Assembly (NCBI GenBank): GCA_036504815.1
Contig: DASXUN010000021.1
Coordinates: forward strand, 248,001-312,000
Origin: Gemmatimonadaceae bacterium
GTDB lineage: Bacteria > Gemmatimonadota > Gemmatimonadetes > Gemmatimonadales > Gemmatimonadaceae
Direction of reading: 5' to 3'
DNA: 64,000 nucleotides
A program made the position numbers and the translations under genes. Shown here piece after piece: positions 1-9,108 of the stretch. Every line of letters begins with the position of its first letter. Within the stretch, counting starts at the first letter, position 1. Under the pieces are notes generated by a model that was not told the DNA's origin, searched no databases, and saw only the letters and a list, made by a program, of their open reading frames with translations.

Positions 1-186
1 GCGCCTGCTCGACTTGTCGATCAGCGCGGTGACGCCGAATCGCTGCACCCACCGCTGGAGCTCACCCTTGCTGGCGGCCCGTTCCCTGAGATCCACGAAA
101 TGCACCTTCACGCGCCGTTCGGCGAAGAATCGCTGTGCGGATCGTGTGTCCTTCGATTTGGCCGTGCCGAAGATCTGAACTTCCAT
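1..186 (-). CDS. ArsC/Spx-family thioredoxin-fold protein (partial, C-terminus beyond window)
   Basis: The first 62 residues are visible and run off the left edge. They show the ArsC/Spx layout: a first beta strand (MEVQIFG), a helix rich in arginine, then a second strand HFVDL followed by a helix and GVTALID. In arsenate reductases and Spx a cysteine follows the first strand; here that position reads GTAKSKDT with no cysteine, so redox chemistry at that site is unlikely. The gene is divergent from the YheT-type hydrolase, with about 120 bp between the starts. The family call rests on fold pattern and is fairly firm; the function is unknown. Confidence 0.7.
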   Translation of the reverse strand, partial: MEVQIFGTAKSKDTRSAQRFFAERRVKVHFVDLRERAASKGELQRWVQRFGVTALIDKSSRR

Positions 187-242
187 GGCCGCGAGGGAAT
201 GGGCACGCCAGGGCGCGCGGACTCGGAGTCGAAACCAGTGTC

Positions 243-248
243 TATAAT
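243..248 (+). promoter_or_regulatory. possible -10 box for the YheT-type hydrolase gene
   Basis: A perfect TATAAT stands 60 bp before the hydrolase start in otherwise GC-rich DNA. No convincing -35 hexamer lies 16-18 bp upstream, so this is only a likely -10 element. Confidence 0.35.
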
Positions 249-307
249 AGTTGTGTGACACCCGGGGTGCGCATACTCTCCGTTCACGTCAATCTCCAGA
301 ACGGTCC

Positions 308-1285
308 ATGCCCGAACTCAAGTCTTCCTTCCGCCCCGCGTGGTGGCTCCCTGGCCCTCATCTGCCAACCGTTTGGGGCAAGAAGGTCCGCAAGCAGATC
401 CACGCCCATGAACGCCTTGAGCGCTGGACCACCCCTGACAACGACCACCTCTCGATCGCTCGGGCGGGTTCTGTTTCCCCCGGCCGGCCACATCTGCTGG
501 TGCTGCACGGATTGGAGGGAACGATCAACTCGAATTACGCCCAGGGTCTCCTCGCCAAGGCACATTCGATTGGCTGGTCAGCCGACCTGATGTTGTTCCG
601 CAGTTGCGATGGCGAGGTGAACGCCGCACGTCGCATGTACCATTCGGGCGAGACCTCCGATCTCGACTTTGTCGTTCAGACGCTCGTCACGAGGCATCCT
701 GACATAAGCCTTCGCCTCGTTGGGGTCTCCCTCGGTGGTAATGTCCTGCTGAAATGGCTGGGTGAGCAGGGTGACTTGGTCGTCTCGAATGTGGCGCGGG
801 CTGCAGCTGTTTCTGCGCCTTGTGACCTTGCGGCCGGGAGCCGACATCTGGAACAGGGCCTCGGCCAGAAGTACGTAGACCACTTCATGGCGACCCTGAA
901 GGCAAAGACGCTGGCCAAACGCTCCCGTTACCCTGACCTATGCGACTGGGAGCAGCTCTCTGCCGCGAAGACTTTCTGGGAGTTCGACAACTATGTCACC
1001 GGTCCCGTTCACGGCTTTGCCGATGCGCTCGACTACTACTCGAGGTCTTCGTCGATTCACGTTCTCCGGTCCATCCGGCGACCAACTCTGCTGCTGAACG
1101 CGGAAGATGACCCGTTCCTGCCACCAGCGGTGTTGAATAGAGTTCGTAAACTGTTGCCAGAAAACGACTTTCTCCATGCAGAGTTCACGAAGTCTGGTGG
1201 TCATGTTGGCTGGATCGAAGGCCCGCCATGGTCTCCGCGGTACTTTATGGAAGAGCGAGTCATCGAATGGCTCAACAGTGAGTAA
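308..1285 (+). CDS. YheT-family alpha/beta hydrolase
   Basis: A 325-residue protein of the YheT/ABHD1-3 group (COG0429), putative esterases or lipases of the cytoplasm. The nucleophile elbow is GVSLGGN, with Ser near residue 141. The acid lies in AEDDPF near 265 and the histidine in GGHVGW near 298, so the triad is complete. The N-terminal PAWWLPGPHLPTVW is typical of this subfamily. The ATG at 308 is chosen because the family motif begins within ten residues of it; an upstream in-frame extension adds low-quality sequence. Length matches the family. The substrate is unknown. Confidence 0.88.
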   Translation: MPELKSSFRPAWWLPGPHLPTVWGKKVRKQIHAHERLERWTTPDNDHLSIARAGSVSPGRPHLLVLHGLEGTINSNYAQGLLAKAHSIGWSADLMLFRSCDGEVNAARRMYHSGETSDLDFVVQTLVTRHPDISLRLVGVSLGGNVLLKWLGEQGDLVVSNVARAAAVSAPCDLAAGSRHLEQGLGQKYVDHFMATLKAKTLAKRSRYPDLCDWEQLSAAKTFWEFDNYVTGPVHGFADALDYYSRSSSIHVLRSIRRPTLLLNAEDDPFLPPAVLNRVRKLLPENDFLHAEFTKSGGHVGWIEGPPWSPRYFMEERVIEWLNSE

Positions 1286-1332
1286 TATTATTTGGCTGTC
1301 AATAATATCTCGTTCGTGAGATTATTTCCAGT

Positions 1333-2355
1333 CTACGGCTTCTTCCATGGATGTGGCGCTGGTAGCACCTCGGCAACCGTCAGCAAGGTCGATCCGGCCC
1401 AGGCGCTTGGGACACTCCGTATGAAAGTGACCAATCCTGCTTTCGGCGCCTTTATGTCGTCCACCTTGCGACCCCAGTAGTCCGAAGTAAAGCCAACAAT
1501 CTGCCCTGTTTTCACTTGGGCACCTCGGTCTACGGTTGCGGTCCACATCAGGTCGCGCTCAGCTCGAACCCTCGCATCCTCGCCAAGCCAGGTGAACTTC
1601 AGTGGATTGCGCTTTGACGGGGGAAGCATTCCGAGTTCTCCCATCACCCCCAGCATTCCGTTCACCAGCGCCTGAACATCTTCGGTATCGGTGCGCGCCC
1701 AGCGGCCAGCTTCCGCCACAACGGCCACCTTTCCCAACGACAGTGAGTAGCTGCTCGCGCTTCGGATGCTGGCTGGGTTGGAGACATCCAGATCCCGGAC
1801 GATGATGTGGTCGAGCCCCATCGCCTTGCACAGGGCCAGTGACGTGCTGTCCTGAACGACGTTCCCGGTTCTGGTCCAGTACGAGTAGGGACGCAGGTTC
1901 TCGTCGATATCGCCGTTGTGTAGGTCGATCACGACATCGGCCTTGGCGATCACATCCCGTGCGATGACGTCCAGCACCCTCTCGGTCTGCGATCCCTTGG
2001 CATTCCCGGGGTAGTTCCCGTTCATCGACTTCTCGTCCACCGGATTCAGGTGCACGCGCATGCGTTCGAAACTCGCCCGGTTGATCAGCGGCACCACGAT
2101 GACGGTGCCGCGCAACTGATCGGGATCAATGCGCGGAACCAGCTGCTGGGCCGCAAGAATACTCGCGTACTCCGTGCCGTGCGCCCCGCTCAGGATGGCC
2201 ATCGTCTTTCCCGGGCGCGCACCGTGAATAGTCGCCACCGGGACCCAGGTCGCCGAGTCGTTGCCGGCAGGGATATCGAGCCTGGTGTATTCGACCTTCG
2301 GTGTTTGAGCCTGCAGAGAGGCAGTCAGGAGCAGCGTGACAATCAGCGCTCGCAT
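1333..2355 (-). CDS. secreted M14-like succinylglutamate desuccinylase/aspartoacylase family protein
   Basis: A 340-residue protein with an N-terminal signal peptide (MRALIVTLLLTASLQAQ), so it acts outside the cytoplasm. The zinc-binding pair of the AstE/AspA branch of the M14 fold is seen as GAHGTE near residues 58-63. A third ligand is in VIDLHNGD near 143, and the likely catalytic glutamate is in VAEAG near 213. The start at 2355 is preferred because the signal peptide begins there; the longer frame gives an arginine-rich, implausible leader. It is convergent with the YheT gene. Substrate could be an N-acyl amino acid or a peptide. Confidence 0.85.
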   Translation of the reverse strand: MRALIVTLLLTASLQAQTPKVEYTRLDIPAGNDSATWVPVATIHGARPGKTMAILSGAHGTEYASILAAQQLVPRIDPDQLRGTVIVVPLINRASFERMRVHLNPVDEKSMNGNYPGNAKGSQTERVLDVIARDVIAKADVVIDLHNGDIDENLRPYSYWTRTGNVVQDSTSLALCKAMGLDHIIVRDLDVSNPASIRSASSYSLSLGKVAVVAEAGRWARTDTEDVQALVNGMLGVMGELGMLPPSKRNPLKFTWLGEDARVRAERDLMWTATVDRGAQVKTGQIVGFTSDYWGRKVDDIKAPKAGLVTFIRSVPSAWAGSTLLTVAEVLPAPHPWKKP

Positions 2356-2496
2356 AGTCAGACCCTGTGTTCGGGTGGCCAGCAGGAATCTCGGAACGGA
2401 GCCGATGTTCATTAGATTGGCGTGATACTGCCACTCGGTGCAACATTTCGTCCTCCGTCGGCGTTCGATCCGCACCACGAAATCGAGGAGCCCCCC

Positions 2497-3411
2497 ATGC
2501 GTTCACGAGCGTTCTTCGCGCTTGCCGTTCTGGCGTCGGCCTGCGCTGACCAGCCGGCGCGTCAACAAGCCGCAGTGGTTGATCCACACACTGGGCATGC
2601 GATGGAAATGTCGGGCGCGGCCGTCGCCGACCCGATGGCCACGCAGCAGGGCACCCCGGGCATTCCGGCCGGCGCGGCCGATGCCGCGGCGCGTCTGGCC
2701 GCGTCGACCCGTCACGGTGAGTGGGTGAAGGTGGCGTGGGAGCCAGGATCCGTTGATTCGCTCATGGCCTGGGTTGTCTATCCCGAGACCAGGAAGAAGG
2801 CGCCGGTCGTCGTCGTCATCCACGAGATCTTCGGACTGTCGACCTGGGTGCGTGGGGTGGCCGATCAGTTGGCCGCCGACGGATACATCGCCATCGCGCC
2901 GGACCTGCTCTCGCGCGTGCGCGGTGGCCCGTCGGCCGACGAACTGCGCAGCGACAGCGCCACGAAGCTCATTCGCGGTGTCAACGTCGCCGAGATGAAC
3001 AAGGGCGTAGCCGCGGTCGCCAACTACGGCATGTCGCTTCCAGCCGCCAGCAAGAAGTACGGTGTCGTCGGGTATTGCTGGGGCGGATCGGCCTCATTCA
3101 ACCACGCGGTCTTCAACAACAAGGGTCTTGGCGCGGCGGTGGTGTACTACGGTACCTCTGCTGCGCGCGATTCGATGCCCAAGATTCAGGTTCCGGTGCT
3201 CGGTCTGTACGGCGGCAACGATGCGCGCGTCAATGCGACCATTGGATGGTCGGACACCACCATGAAGGCGCTCAACAAGAGCTACACCTACAGCATCTTC
3301 GACGGGGCTGGCCACGGATTCCTGCGCGCGCAGGATCAGCCGGCGAACCTCGAAGCCGCCAAGCAGGCCTGGCCGCAGACTATCGCGTTCTTCCGGCAGC
3401 ATCTCAAATAG
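2497..3411 (+). CDS. dienelactone hydrolase family lipoprotein
   Basis: A 304-residue protein that starts with a lipoprotein signal (lipobox LASAC, residues about 11-15), placing it on a membrane. The alpha/beta hydrolase domain follows: HEIFGLSTWV, then the nucleophile motif GYCWGG with Cys near 193, Asp in YGGNDAR near 241 and His in GAGHGF near 272. This Cys-Asp-His triad is that of dienelactone hydrolase (carboxymethylenebutenolidase). About 75 residues between lipobox and domain are Ala/Gly-rich linker. The gene ends 10 bp before palindromic element copy 1. The substrate is unknown; membrane anchoring argues against a classical catechol pathway role. Confidence 0.87.
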   Translation: MRSRAFFALAVLASACADQPARQQAAVVDPHTGHAMEMSGAAVADPMATQQGTPGIPAGAADAAARLAASTRHGEWVKVAWEPGSVDSLMAWVVYPETRKKAPVVVVIHEIFGLSTWVRGVADQLAADGYIAIAPDLLSRVRGGPSADELRSDSATKLIRGVNVAEMNKGVAAVANYGMSLPAASKKYGVVGYCWGGSASFNHAVFNNKGLGAAVVYYGTSAARDSMPKIQVPVLGLYGGNDARVNATIGWSDTTMKALNKSYTYSIFDGAGHGFLRAQDQPANLEAAKQAWPQTIAFFRQHLK

Positions 3412-3420
3412 GCACTCTAG

Positions 3421-3611
3421 TCTTCTTCACCACGCGGGCCTTTTTCACCACGGAGGCACGGAGGAAGGACTGAGGCCACGGAGGACTGCAAAACCTTGGA
3501 GTAACGACATCGTGCCACGCAGAGATTTGCGTGGCGCGCGCTGTTACCCCAGGAGGTTGTCGTTCCTCCGTGGCCCTTAGGCAGTTCTCCGTGCCTCCGT
3601 GGTGAAAGAAG
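3421..3611. repeat. dispersed palindromic element, copy 1
   Basis: Complete copy. The core inverted repeat begins at the TTTTTCACCACGG end near 3441 and closes at CCGTGGTGAAAGAA near 3610. The apex is CCACGCA, six bases, TGCGTGG. An extra outer arm (TTCTTCACCACG) precedes the core at 3423. It lies between two convergent genes. Apex asymmetry (GTAACGACAT side first) gives it a plus orientation. Confidence 0.93.
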
Positions 3612-3635
3612 CATGCGTGGCGAAGAGAGCCGGCG

Positions 3636-3950
3636 TCACCCCGCGGGACCGTCTGTGAATCGCTCGCGGTGGGCCATCGCGTAGACTTGCAGCCATTCGG
3701 GCCAGTTGCCGGAGAGGTCGAAGAAGTCGTCGAAATAGGCCAGGCCGCGTGCCTCAAGCGATGCGATCACCCGCGCCAGTCCCTCCGCATCGTATACGGG
3801 TCCCACGGCGATCAGGTCTCCCTCGACGCGGAACTCCTCATCCGTCAGGTGCAGCGCCGTGTCGAAGTCGGCGCGCGCCAAGGCGTACTGCTCGAAGGCG
3901 CGCTTGCGAATGAGCAGCGTGGGGGCGTCGTGTGGGAGCTTGAGCGGCAT
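3636..3950 (-). CDS. small conserved-looking cytoplasmic protein of unknown function
   Basis: A 104-residue protein I do not recognise. It has no signal peptide or membrane segment. It is acidic with aromatic clusters (AYFDDFFDLSGNWPEWLQVY, residues about 73-92). The region GDLIAVGPVYDAEGLARVIASL looks like an alternating strand and helix. The ATG at 3950 is chosen; upstream codons are in frame but cysteine/arginine-rich. It ends 25 bp from element copy 1 and is divergent from mnmG, with about 130 bp between. Coding is supported by codon pattern and a sensible composition only. Confidence 0.6.
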   Translation of the reverse strand: MPLKLPHDAPTLLIRKRAFEQYALARADFDTALHLTDEEFRVEGDLIAVGPVYDAEGLARVIASLEARGLAYFDDFFDLSGNWPEWLQVYAMAHRERFTDGPAG

Positions 3951-4083
3951 GATGAAGAGCGAAAATCGAGCAATGGGAACGCGGGAAGGACAGCAACGCA
4001 GCACAGAAGATACTTGATAGCGTCTTTCCGCTCTGAGGGCAACTTGGCCCGGGCTCTCGCCGTGCTATACTGTCCATACGCTC

Positions 4084-6048
4084 ATGCGGACTGAATCCTC
4101 CTTCGACGTCCTGGTCATTGGCGGCGGCCACGCCGGTGCGGAAGCGGCAGTGGCGGCGGCACGCCTCGGCTGTCGCGTCGCCCTTGTGACCAGCGTGCTC
4201 GAGACCATCGGGCAGATGTCGTGCAACCCCGCCATTGGCGGCGTGGCGAAGGGAACGGTCGTGCGAGAAGTGGACGCGCTGGGTGGCGTGATGGGGCGCG
4301 CGACCGATGACGCCACCATTCAGTTCCGGATGCTCAACCGCGGCAAGGGACCGGCGGTGTGGGCGCCACGGGCGCAGGCCGATCGCGGCCTGTATCGCCG
4401 GGCGGTGCGCGCGCTGGTCGAGCGACATGCCAATGTGACGCTGATCCAAGGGACGGTCGCTCAGCTGCTCATTGCGCAGGGCCGCGTGACCGGGGTGGAG
4501 ACGCTCGATAACCGGCGCTTCGGCGCGCGAGCCGTCGTCGTCACCACCGGAACCTTCGGGCGCGGGAAGATCCACATCGGCACGACCACACAGCTTGCCG
4601 GTGGGCGCGCCGGGGAAGCCGCGACGACGCATCTGGCCGAACAGCTCGCCGAGGTCGGCCTCGAGGTGCAGCGGTTCAAGACCGGCACACCGCCACGCAT
4701 CGACGGCCGCAGCGTCGACTACTCCAAGTGCGAACCGCAACTCAGCGAGCTCGCGGACTTCAGTTATCGGTGGTCGCATTTTGGGATGGCGGATGGCGGA
4801 TGGCGGATGGCGGATGGTGGGCGGCAGGGCGCGGCTGGCGCAGCGTCACTGCCGCAGGTGCCGTGTTACATCACCTTTGCGGGCGCCGAGGTGAAGGCGC
4901 TCGTCGGCGACTCCATCGAGCTGTCCGCCATGTACGGCGGTGCCATTGGCTCGCGGGGGCCGCGCTACTGCCCGAGCATCGAGGACAAGGTGGTGCGTTT
5001 TCCTGATGCGGAGCGCCACCAGATCTTCCTCGAACCCGAAGGCCTCGACACGCACGAACTGTACGTCAACGGGCTGTCGACCTCGCTCCCCGCCGACGTG
5101 CAACTGCGCATGCTGCGCGCGGTGCCTGGTCTCGAGCAGGTCCAGATGACACGCGCGGGATACGCCATCGAGTACGACTACTACCCGCCGACGCAACTCG
5201 AACTGACGCTTGCCGTGCGGCAACTGCCCGGCCTGTATCTCGCCGGCCAGATCAATGGGACCACGGGCTATGAAGAAGCCGCAGGGCAGGGGCTGATGGC
5301 CGGACTGAACGCAGCCCTGGCCGTCACCGGCCGCGCCCCGCTGGTCCTGGGCCGCGACACTTCATATGTCGCCGTGCTCGTCGATGACATCGTGGCCCGC
5401 GGGGTGGATGAACCGTACCGGCTGTTCACGTCGCGGTCCGAGTTCCGGCTCACGGTCCGACAGGACAATGCGTTGCGACGCCTCGCGCCCATCGGACGGG
5501 CATTGGGTCTGTACACCGATGAGGAGCAGCGTTTCATCGATGCGCGGCTCGGTGCCGAGGATCGCGCCGCGGAACTTGCGGCGACCGTGAGCGTGCGCCC
5601 GGAACAGGTTGCCGCGTTGCTCGAGCGCATCGGGTCGTCTCCCATTCCGCACAGCGTGAAGATCGCGGAACTGGCCCGGCGGCAGGAGATTTCGCTCGGG
5701 GCGCTCTTCGACGCCGCTGGTGTCGAAGACGCTCCCGGCGGCGAGGCGGTGGTGACCGCGGAACTGGAGCTCAAGTACACCGGCTATTTCGCGCGCGAGC
5801 GCGAGGCCGCCGAGCGGATGCGTCGCATGGGAGACTTCGTGTTGTCGACCGACCTTCCGTACGAAGAGATGAAATCTCTCTCCACCGAGGCGCGACAGAA
5901 GCTCCGCCATCGCCGGCCGTCGTCGCTCGCGATGGCGGCGCGAATCCCCGGCGTCAGTCCGGCGGACCTGCAGAATCTGGTGCTCGAGGTGGAGCGACGA
6001 CGCCGTCGCGGCCCGGCTTCCGAGAGCGCGTTACCGGGTGTGGTATGA
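4084..6048 (+). CDS. mnmG: tRNA uridine-5-carboxymethylaminomethyl modification enzyme MnmG (GidA)
   Basis: FAD protein that works with MnmE to install the cmnm5 group on U34 of some tRNAs. The N-terminal Rossmann motif is GGGHAGAEAA. Also clear are MSCNPAIGGVAKGT, the block YCPSIEDKVVRFP, and GQINGTTGYEEAAGQG, and the C-terminal helical domain that contacts MnmE. At 654 residues it is a little long. The extra length includes a low-complexity segment, residues about 234-246 (MADGGWR repeated), in the loop before QVPCYITF; this comes from a heptamer DNA repeat (see separate entry). The partner mnmE lies about 30 kb away across the origin. Confidence 0.96.
   Translation: MRTESSFDVLVIGGGHAGAEAAVAAARLGCRVALVTSVLETIGQMSCNPAIGGVAKGTVVREVDALGGVMGRATDDATIQFRMLNRGKGPAVWAPRAQADRGLYRRAVRALVERHANVTLIQGTVAQLLIAQGRVTGVETLDNRRFGARAVVVTTGTFGRGKIHIGTTTQLAGGRAGEAATTHLAEQLAEVGLEVQRFKTGTPPRIDGRSVDYSKCEPQLSELADFSYRWSHFGMADGGWRMADGGRQGAAGAASLPQVPCYITFAGAEVKALVGDSIELSAMYGGAIGSRGPRYCPSIEDKVVRFPDAERHQIFLEPEGLDTHELYVNGLSTSLPADVQLRMLRAVPGLEQVQMTRAGYAIEYDYYPPTQLELTLAVRQLPGLYLAGQINGTTGYEEAAGQGLMAGLNAALAVTGRAPLVLGRDTSYVAVLVDDIVARGVDEPYRLFTSRSEFRLTVRQDNALRRLAPIGRALGLYTDEEQRFIDARLGAEDRAAELAATVSVRPEQVAALLERIGSSPIPHSVKIAELARRQEISLGALFDAAGVEDAPGGEAVVTAELELKYTGYFAREREAAERMRRMGDFVLSTDLPYEEMKSLSTEARQKLRHRRPSSLAMAARIPGVSPADLQNLVLEVERRRRRGPASESALPGVV
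4784..4818 (+). repeat. five tandem GGATGGC heptamers inside mnmG
   Basis: Five head-to-tail 7-bp units (the last ends in T) lie within mnmG and encode repeated MADGGWR. Because the unit is not a multiple of three, gain or loss of one unit would shift the frame. Confidence 0.95.
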
Positions 6049-6055
6049 GGGGCGC

Positions 6056-8116
6056 ATGATCCGTCGCTCCGCGGCGCAGGCGCCCCGATGGCCGGCGCAA
6101 GCAGCGGCCATCGTACTCGTGGCGCTGGGATTCATTCCCTGGGCCGCGCTGCTGCGGGTGGGCCTCGAGATGCCCGGGCTTGCGGAGCAACTTCGCGACT
6201 GGCTGACGGGTTCCTTGCTCACCGCCGGGATTGCGGCGCTCGCGTGGTTGTCCTCGCGGCGCGGACACTGGCCCGAGGCGGTCGGTCGCTGGGGGAGCGG
6301 CGCAACGGACGATGCGGCCGGCACGGCGCTCCCGCGGAAGGTCTATTTAGTAGCACTTGGATCATTAATACTGTACGCCGTGGTCGCGACCGTGATCTTT
6401 TCACGACGGCCGCTGCTGATTGACGAAGTGGCCCAGCTCTGGCAAGCCCAGCGCTACGCCGACGGGCACCTGTGGCTTCCGGCGCCGGCGCACCGCGAGT
6501 TCTTCTCGTTCCTGCATCTCGTGGACACGGGAGATCGCGTCTACGCGCAATTCCCGCCGGGCGGACCGTTCATGCTCTGGCTTGGCGTCCTGCTTGGTGT
6601 CCCGTGGATGTTTGGGCCTGTGTGCGGCGCGCTGAGCGTCTGGCTGTTCGCCCGCCTTGCCCGGGTCGCCGAACCGTCCGCCAGCGCGCGATGGGTGACG
6701 GGCGCAGCGCTGCTCTTCGCGCTCACGCCGTTTGGCGTGTTCATGTTCGGCTCCTACATGAACCACGTCACGTCGCTGCTCTGGATCCTCGTCTCGCTCG
6801 TGGCGTTGACGGTGCTGACGCGTGACCGCGAGCAGCCAACATCTCCCGCGCTGCTTACAGCCCTGATCCTCGGCCTCGGACTGGGCGCGGCTGCGACGAT
6901 CCGCCCGTTGGATGCGTTTGCCTTTGCGCTCCCGGCTGCCATCTGGCTCGTGGTTCGCGCCGGACGTTCCTCCCGCCGCTGGGCGGAGAATGTGGTTGCC
7001 GGGATCGGGGTCGCCATCCCGTTTGCCGCAATGATGTACGTGAACCTGCAGACCACCGGGCATCCGCTGCGGTTCGGCTACGAAGTGCTCTGGGGCTCCA
7101 CGCACGGCCTCGGGTTCCATGCGGCGCCGTGGGGGGAGCCGCACACGCCCTTGCGCGGGCTCGCGCTCGCGTCGCTCTACCAGTGGCGCTTGCAGACCTA
7201 TCTGTTCGAAACGCCGTTTCCGTCGCTCGTGCTCCCGGTGATGTCGCTTCTCTTGTGGCGGCGTGTGACGGCGTTCGATCGCTATTTGCTGGGCTCCAGC
7301 GCGCTGATCATCGTGTTCTACTGGCTGTACTGGCATGACGGCTTCTACCTCGGCCCGCGCTTTGTCTTGCCACTGCTGCCGGCGCTGGTACTCTGGACGG
7401 CCCGCGTACCACTGGTCGTCCGCGAGCGGATTGCTTCACTGCATGCGCGCCGAGCCGTGGCCGCTGCGCTCGTGTTTGGCGCTGCTGGCGCGGTCGTGTT
7501 CAACCTCCCTGTGCGGATCGCGACGTATCGCGCCGGGTTGACCTCAATGCGAGTGGACTACGCGCAGGTCGCGGAACGTCAGCGCGTGCACGATGCGCTT
7601 GTCTTCGTTCGAGAGAGCTGGGGCGCGCAGTTGGTGGCGCGGCTGTGGGCGCTGGGCGTTTCGCGGCCGCTGACGGAATCGATCTACCGCGGCACCGACA
7701 CATGCCATCTCGACCAGGAGATCACCGCGCTCGAGCGCGAGCAGGTGCGTGGTTCCGCCGCGGAACACCGTCTCGTCGCACTGCTCGGTCAGGATTCGGC
7801 ACATGTCGTGAAAAGCACCCTGACGCCGGACCCCACGGAGCGCGTGCGCCCCGACGCGCGTTATTCACCGATGTGCCTGCAACGTATCGAGGACGACCGG
7901 GCGGGTTTCATGCACCTCGCGCCGCTGCGGCTGGTTACGACCGGCGGAAACGTCTACGCGCGCGACCTGCATGCTCGCGACTCGCTGCTTCTCATGCAGT
8001 ATCCTGATCGCCCGGTCTATTTGCTCAGGCGAGCTGGGACGCGGGTGGACGCACCGCTGGTCTTCGTGCCACTGCAGCGCGACTCCTTACTGGCGGTGTG
8101 GCGCGCGCTCCCGTGA
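6056..8116 (+). CDS. multi-pass membrane glycosyltransferase-like protein (PMT/ArnT-type fold)
   Basis: A 686-residue integral membrane protein with about ten to twelve hydrophobic segments and a soluble C-terminal third. After an early membrane segment it carries LLIDEVAQLWQAQRY, residues about 120-134. The acidic DE in this first outer loop is the hallmark of GT-C transferases that use polyprenyl-phosphate sugars (PMT, ArnT). FPPGGPFMLWL follows, as in that group. Neither donor nor acceptor can be read from sequence. The ATG at 6056 follows mnmG by 7 bp, so the two are probably co-transcribed. Near codon 98 a patch of AT-rich rare codons (TTA GTA GCA CTT) stands out. Confidence 0.72.
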   Translation: MIRRSAAQAPRWPAQAAAIVLVALGFIPWAALLRVGLEMPGLAEQLRDWLTGSLLTAGIAALAWLSSRRGHWPEAVGRWGSGATDDAAGTALPRKVYLVALGSLILYAVVATVIFSRRPLLIDEVAQLWQAQRYADGHLWLPAPAHREFFSFLHLVDTGDRVYAQFPPGGPFMLWLGVLLGVPWMFGPVCGALSVWLFARLARVAEPSASARWVTGAALLFALTPFGVFMFGSYMNHVTSLLWILVSLVALTVLTRDREQPTSPALLTALILGLGLGAAATIRPLDAFAFALPAAIWLVVRAGRSSRRWAENVVAGIGVAIPFAAMMYVNLQTTGHPLRFGYEVLWGSTHGLGFHAAPWGEPHTPLRGLALASLYQWRLQTYLFETPFPSLVLPVMSLLLWRRVTAFDRYLLGSSALIIVFYWLYWHDGFYLGPRFVLPLLPALVLWTARVPLVVRERIASLHARRAVAAALVFGAAGAVVFNLPVRIATYRAGLTSMRVDYAQVAERQRVHDALVFVRESWGAQLVARLWALGVSRPLTESIYRGTDTCHLDQEITALEREQVRGSAAEHRLVALLGQDSAHVVKSTLTPDPTERVRPDARYSPMCLQRIEDDRAGFMHLAPLRLVTTGGNVYARDLHARDSLLLMQYPDRPVYLLRRAGTRVDAPLVFVPLQRDSLLAVWRALP

Positions 8117-8289
8117 GGATCCGTCGGCTCCGTGCAGCGACGGGCGAGAACGTTCACATTTGAAGGGTCTGGAGCGTCCGAGCGGGGGAACCTCGCCCGG
8201 TGCGGACCAGTACCTGAAGGAACGTCAGTATCGGCGTCGCCAACCCGGCGTCGGGTGGTTTCCGGGCGTCACTGGTCCGTCCGTAGGGT

Positions 8290-8318
8290 ATTTTTTAGTA
8301 GCACTTTGTTACTAAATA
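8290..8318 (+). promoter_or_regulatory. AT-rich inverted repeat before the SIMPL gene
   Basis: TTTAGTA (8294-8300) and TACTAAA (8310-8316) form a 7-bp inverted repeat with a 9-bp spacer, in the AT-rich end of a 231-bp gap. It ends about 30 bp before the GTG start and could be an operator or part of a promoter. The rest of the gap (8117-8289) is GC-rich and I see nothing definite in it. Confidence 0.4.
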
Positions 8319-8347
8319 ATCGGCAGAATGACTTGGGGGAATCTCTA

Positions 8348-9085
8348 GTGCGTCCTTATCGGCTGATCGTTCCATCGTTCATTACCCTCGCCTTGGCCGG
8401 GTTTCTTGCGGTCCCACTGACCGCGCAACAGGCCTTGGTGCAGGTGCCGCACGTCGTCGTTGTCGGACGTGGTGAGGTCGAGGTGAAGCCCGATCGCGCC
8501 CGATTGGAGTTTGGCGTCGAAACGCGGGCGTCCACTGCCGCTGCAGCTGGTGCCGATAACAGCCGACGGCAGCAGGCGGTTCTCGATACGCTGAGACGGA
8601 TGGGGATCGCCGCCGCGAAGATCCAGACTGCGAACCTTCAGGTTACGCCGGAGATGGTCTACCCCGGCCAGGGTCAGCCGCCAAGGATCGCCGGCTACGT
8701 GGCGAGAAATTCTGTGCGAGTCGAGGTCGAGAAGCTGGAGCAAACTGGGGCTCTGGTGGATGCGGCGCTCACACGGGGCGCGACCACAGTCATGGGTCTT
8801 CAGTTCTATTCTTCTCGATCGGCCGAAGCTCGACGTGAAGCGCTAGCGAAGGCAGTGACCGCTGCACGACAGGACGCGGAAGCCATGGCGTATGCCGCTG
8901 GAGTTCAGCTTGGCGCGCTCATCGAGATCGCCAGCGGCGGCGCGTCCGATGGACCCATTTTGATGAACATGGATATGGCGGGCGGAATGGCGAGAATGGC
9001 GGCGAGCCCGGCGCCAACACCCGTAAGCCCGGGGGAGTTGAAGATCGTGGAGACGGTTACTGTGCGCTGGGTGATAAAGCAGTAA
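8348..9085 (+). CDS. SIMPL (DUF541) domain periplasmic protein
   Basis: A 245-residue secreted protein with signal peptide (LIVPSFITLALAGFLAVPLTAQQ). It is followed by the SIMPL/DUF541 domain: VVVVGRGEVEVKPDRARLEFGVETRA, then repeated helix-strand units with VTPEMVYPG and RNSVRVEVEKLEQTG. The family (BP26/OMP28, YggE) forms oligomers in the periplasm and is tied to oxidative or membrane stress; its biochemical role is unclear. The GTG at 8348 is chosen because a GGGGGA ribosome site stands 6-12 bp upstream and the signal peptide begins there. It is followed by parS and a terminator. Confidence 0.88.
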   Translation: MRPYRLIVPSFITLALAGFLAVPLTAQQALVQVPHVVVVGRGEVEVKPDRARLEFGVETRASTAAAAGADNSRRQQAVLDTLRRMGIAAAKIQTANLQVTPEMVYPGQGQPPRIAGYVARNSVRVEVEKLEQTGALVDAALTRGATTVMGLQFYSSRSAEARREALAKAVTAARQDAEAMAYAAGVQLGALIEIASGGASDGPILMNMDMAGGMARMAASPAPTPVSPGELKIVETVTVRWVIKQ

Positions 9086-9108
9086 ACGAGGCTCTCCATG
9101 GCCTAGAT

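Noticed and set aside
135-590. A 151-residue frame overlapping the YheT gene start
   Set aside because: Arginine/proline-rich shadow of the real gene in another frame, without any motif.
6401-7336. Long antisense frame inside the glycosyltransferase-like gene
   Set aside because: Composition is dominated by Arg, Glu and His, typical of an antisense shadow in GC-rich DNA; the sense frame shows membrane helices and a family motif.
8117-8290. A possible riboswitch before the SIMPL gene
   Set aside because: The GC-rich segment has no core sequence of any riboswitch class I know, only scattered short complementarities.
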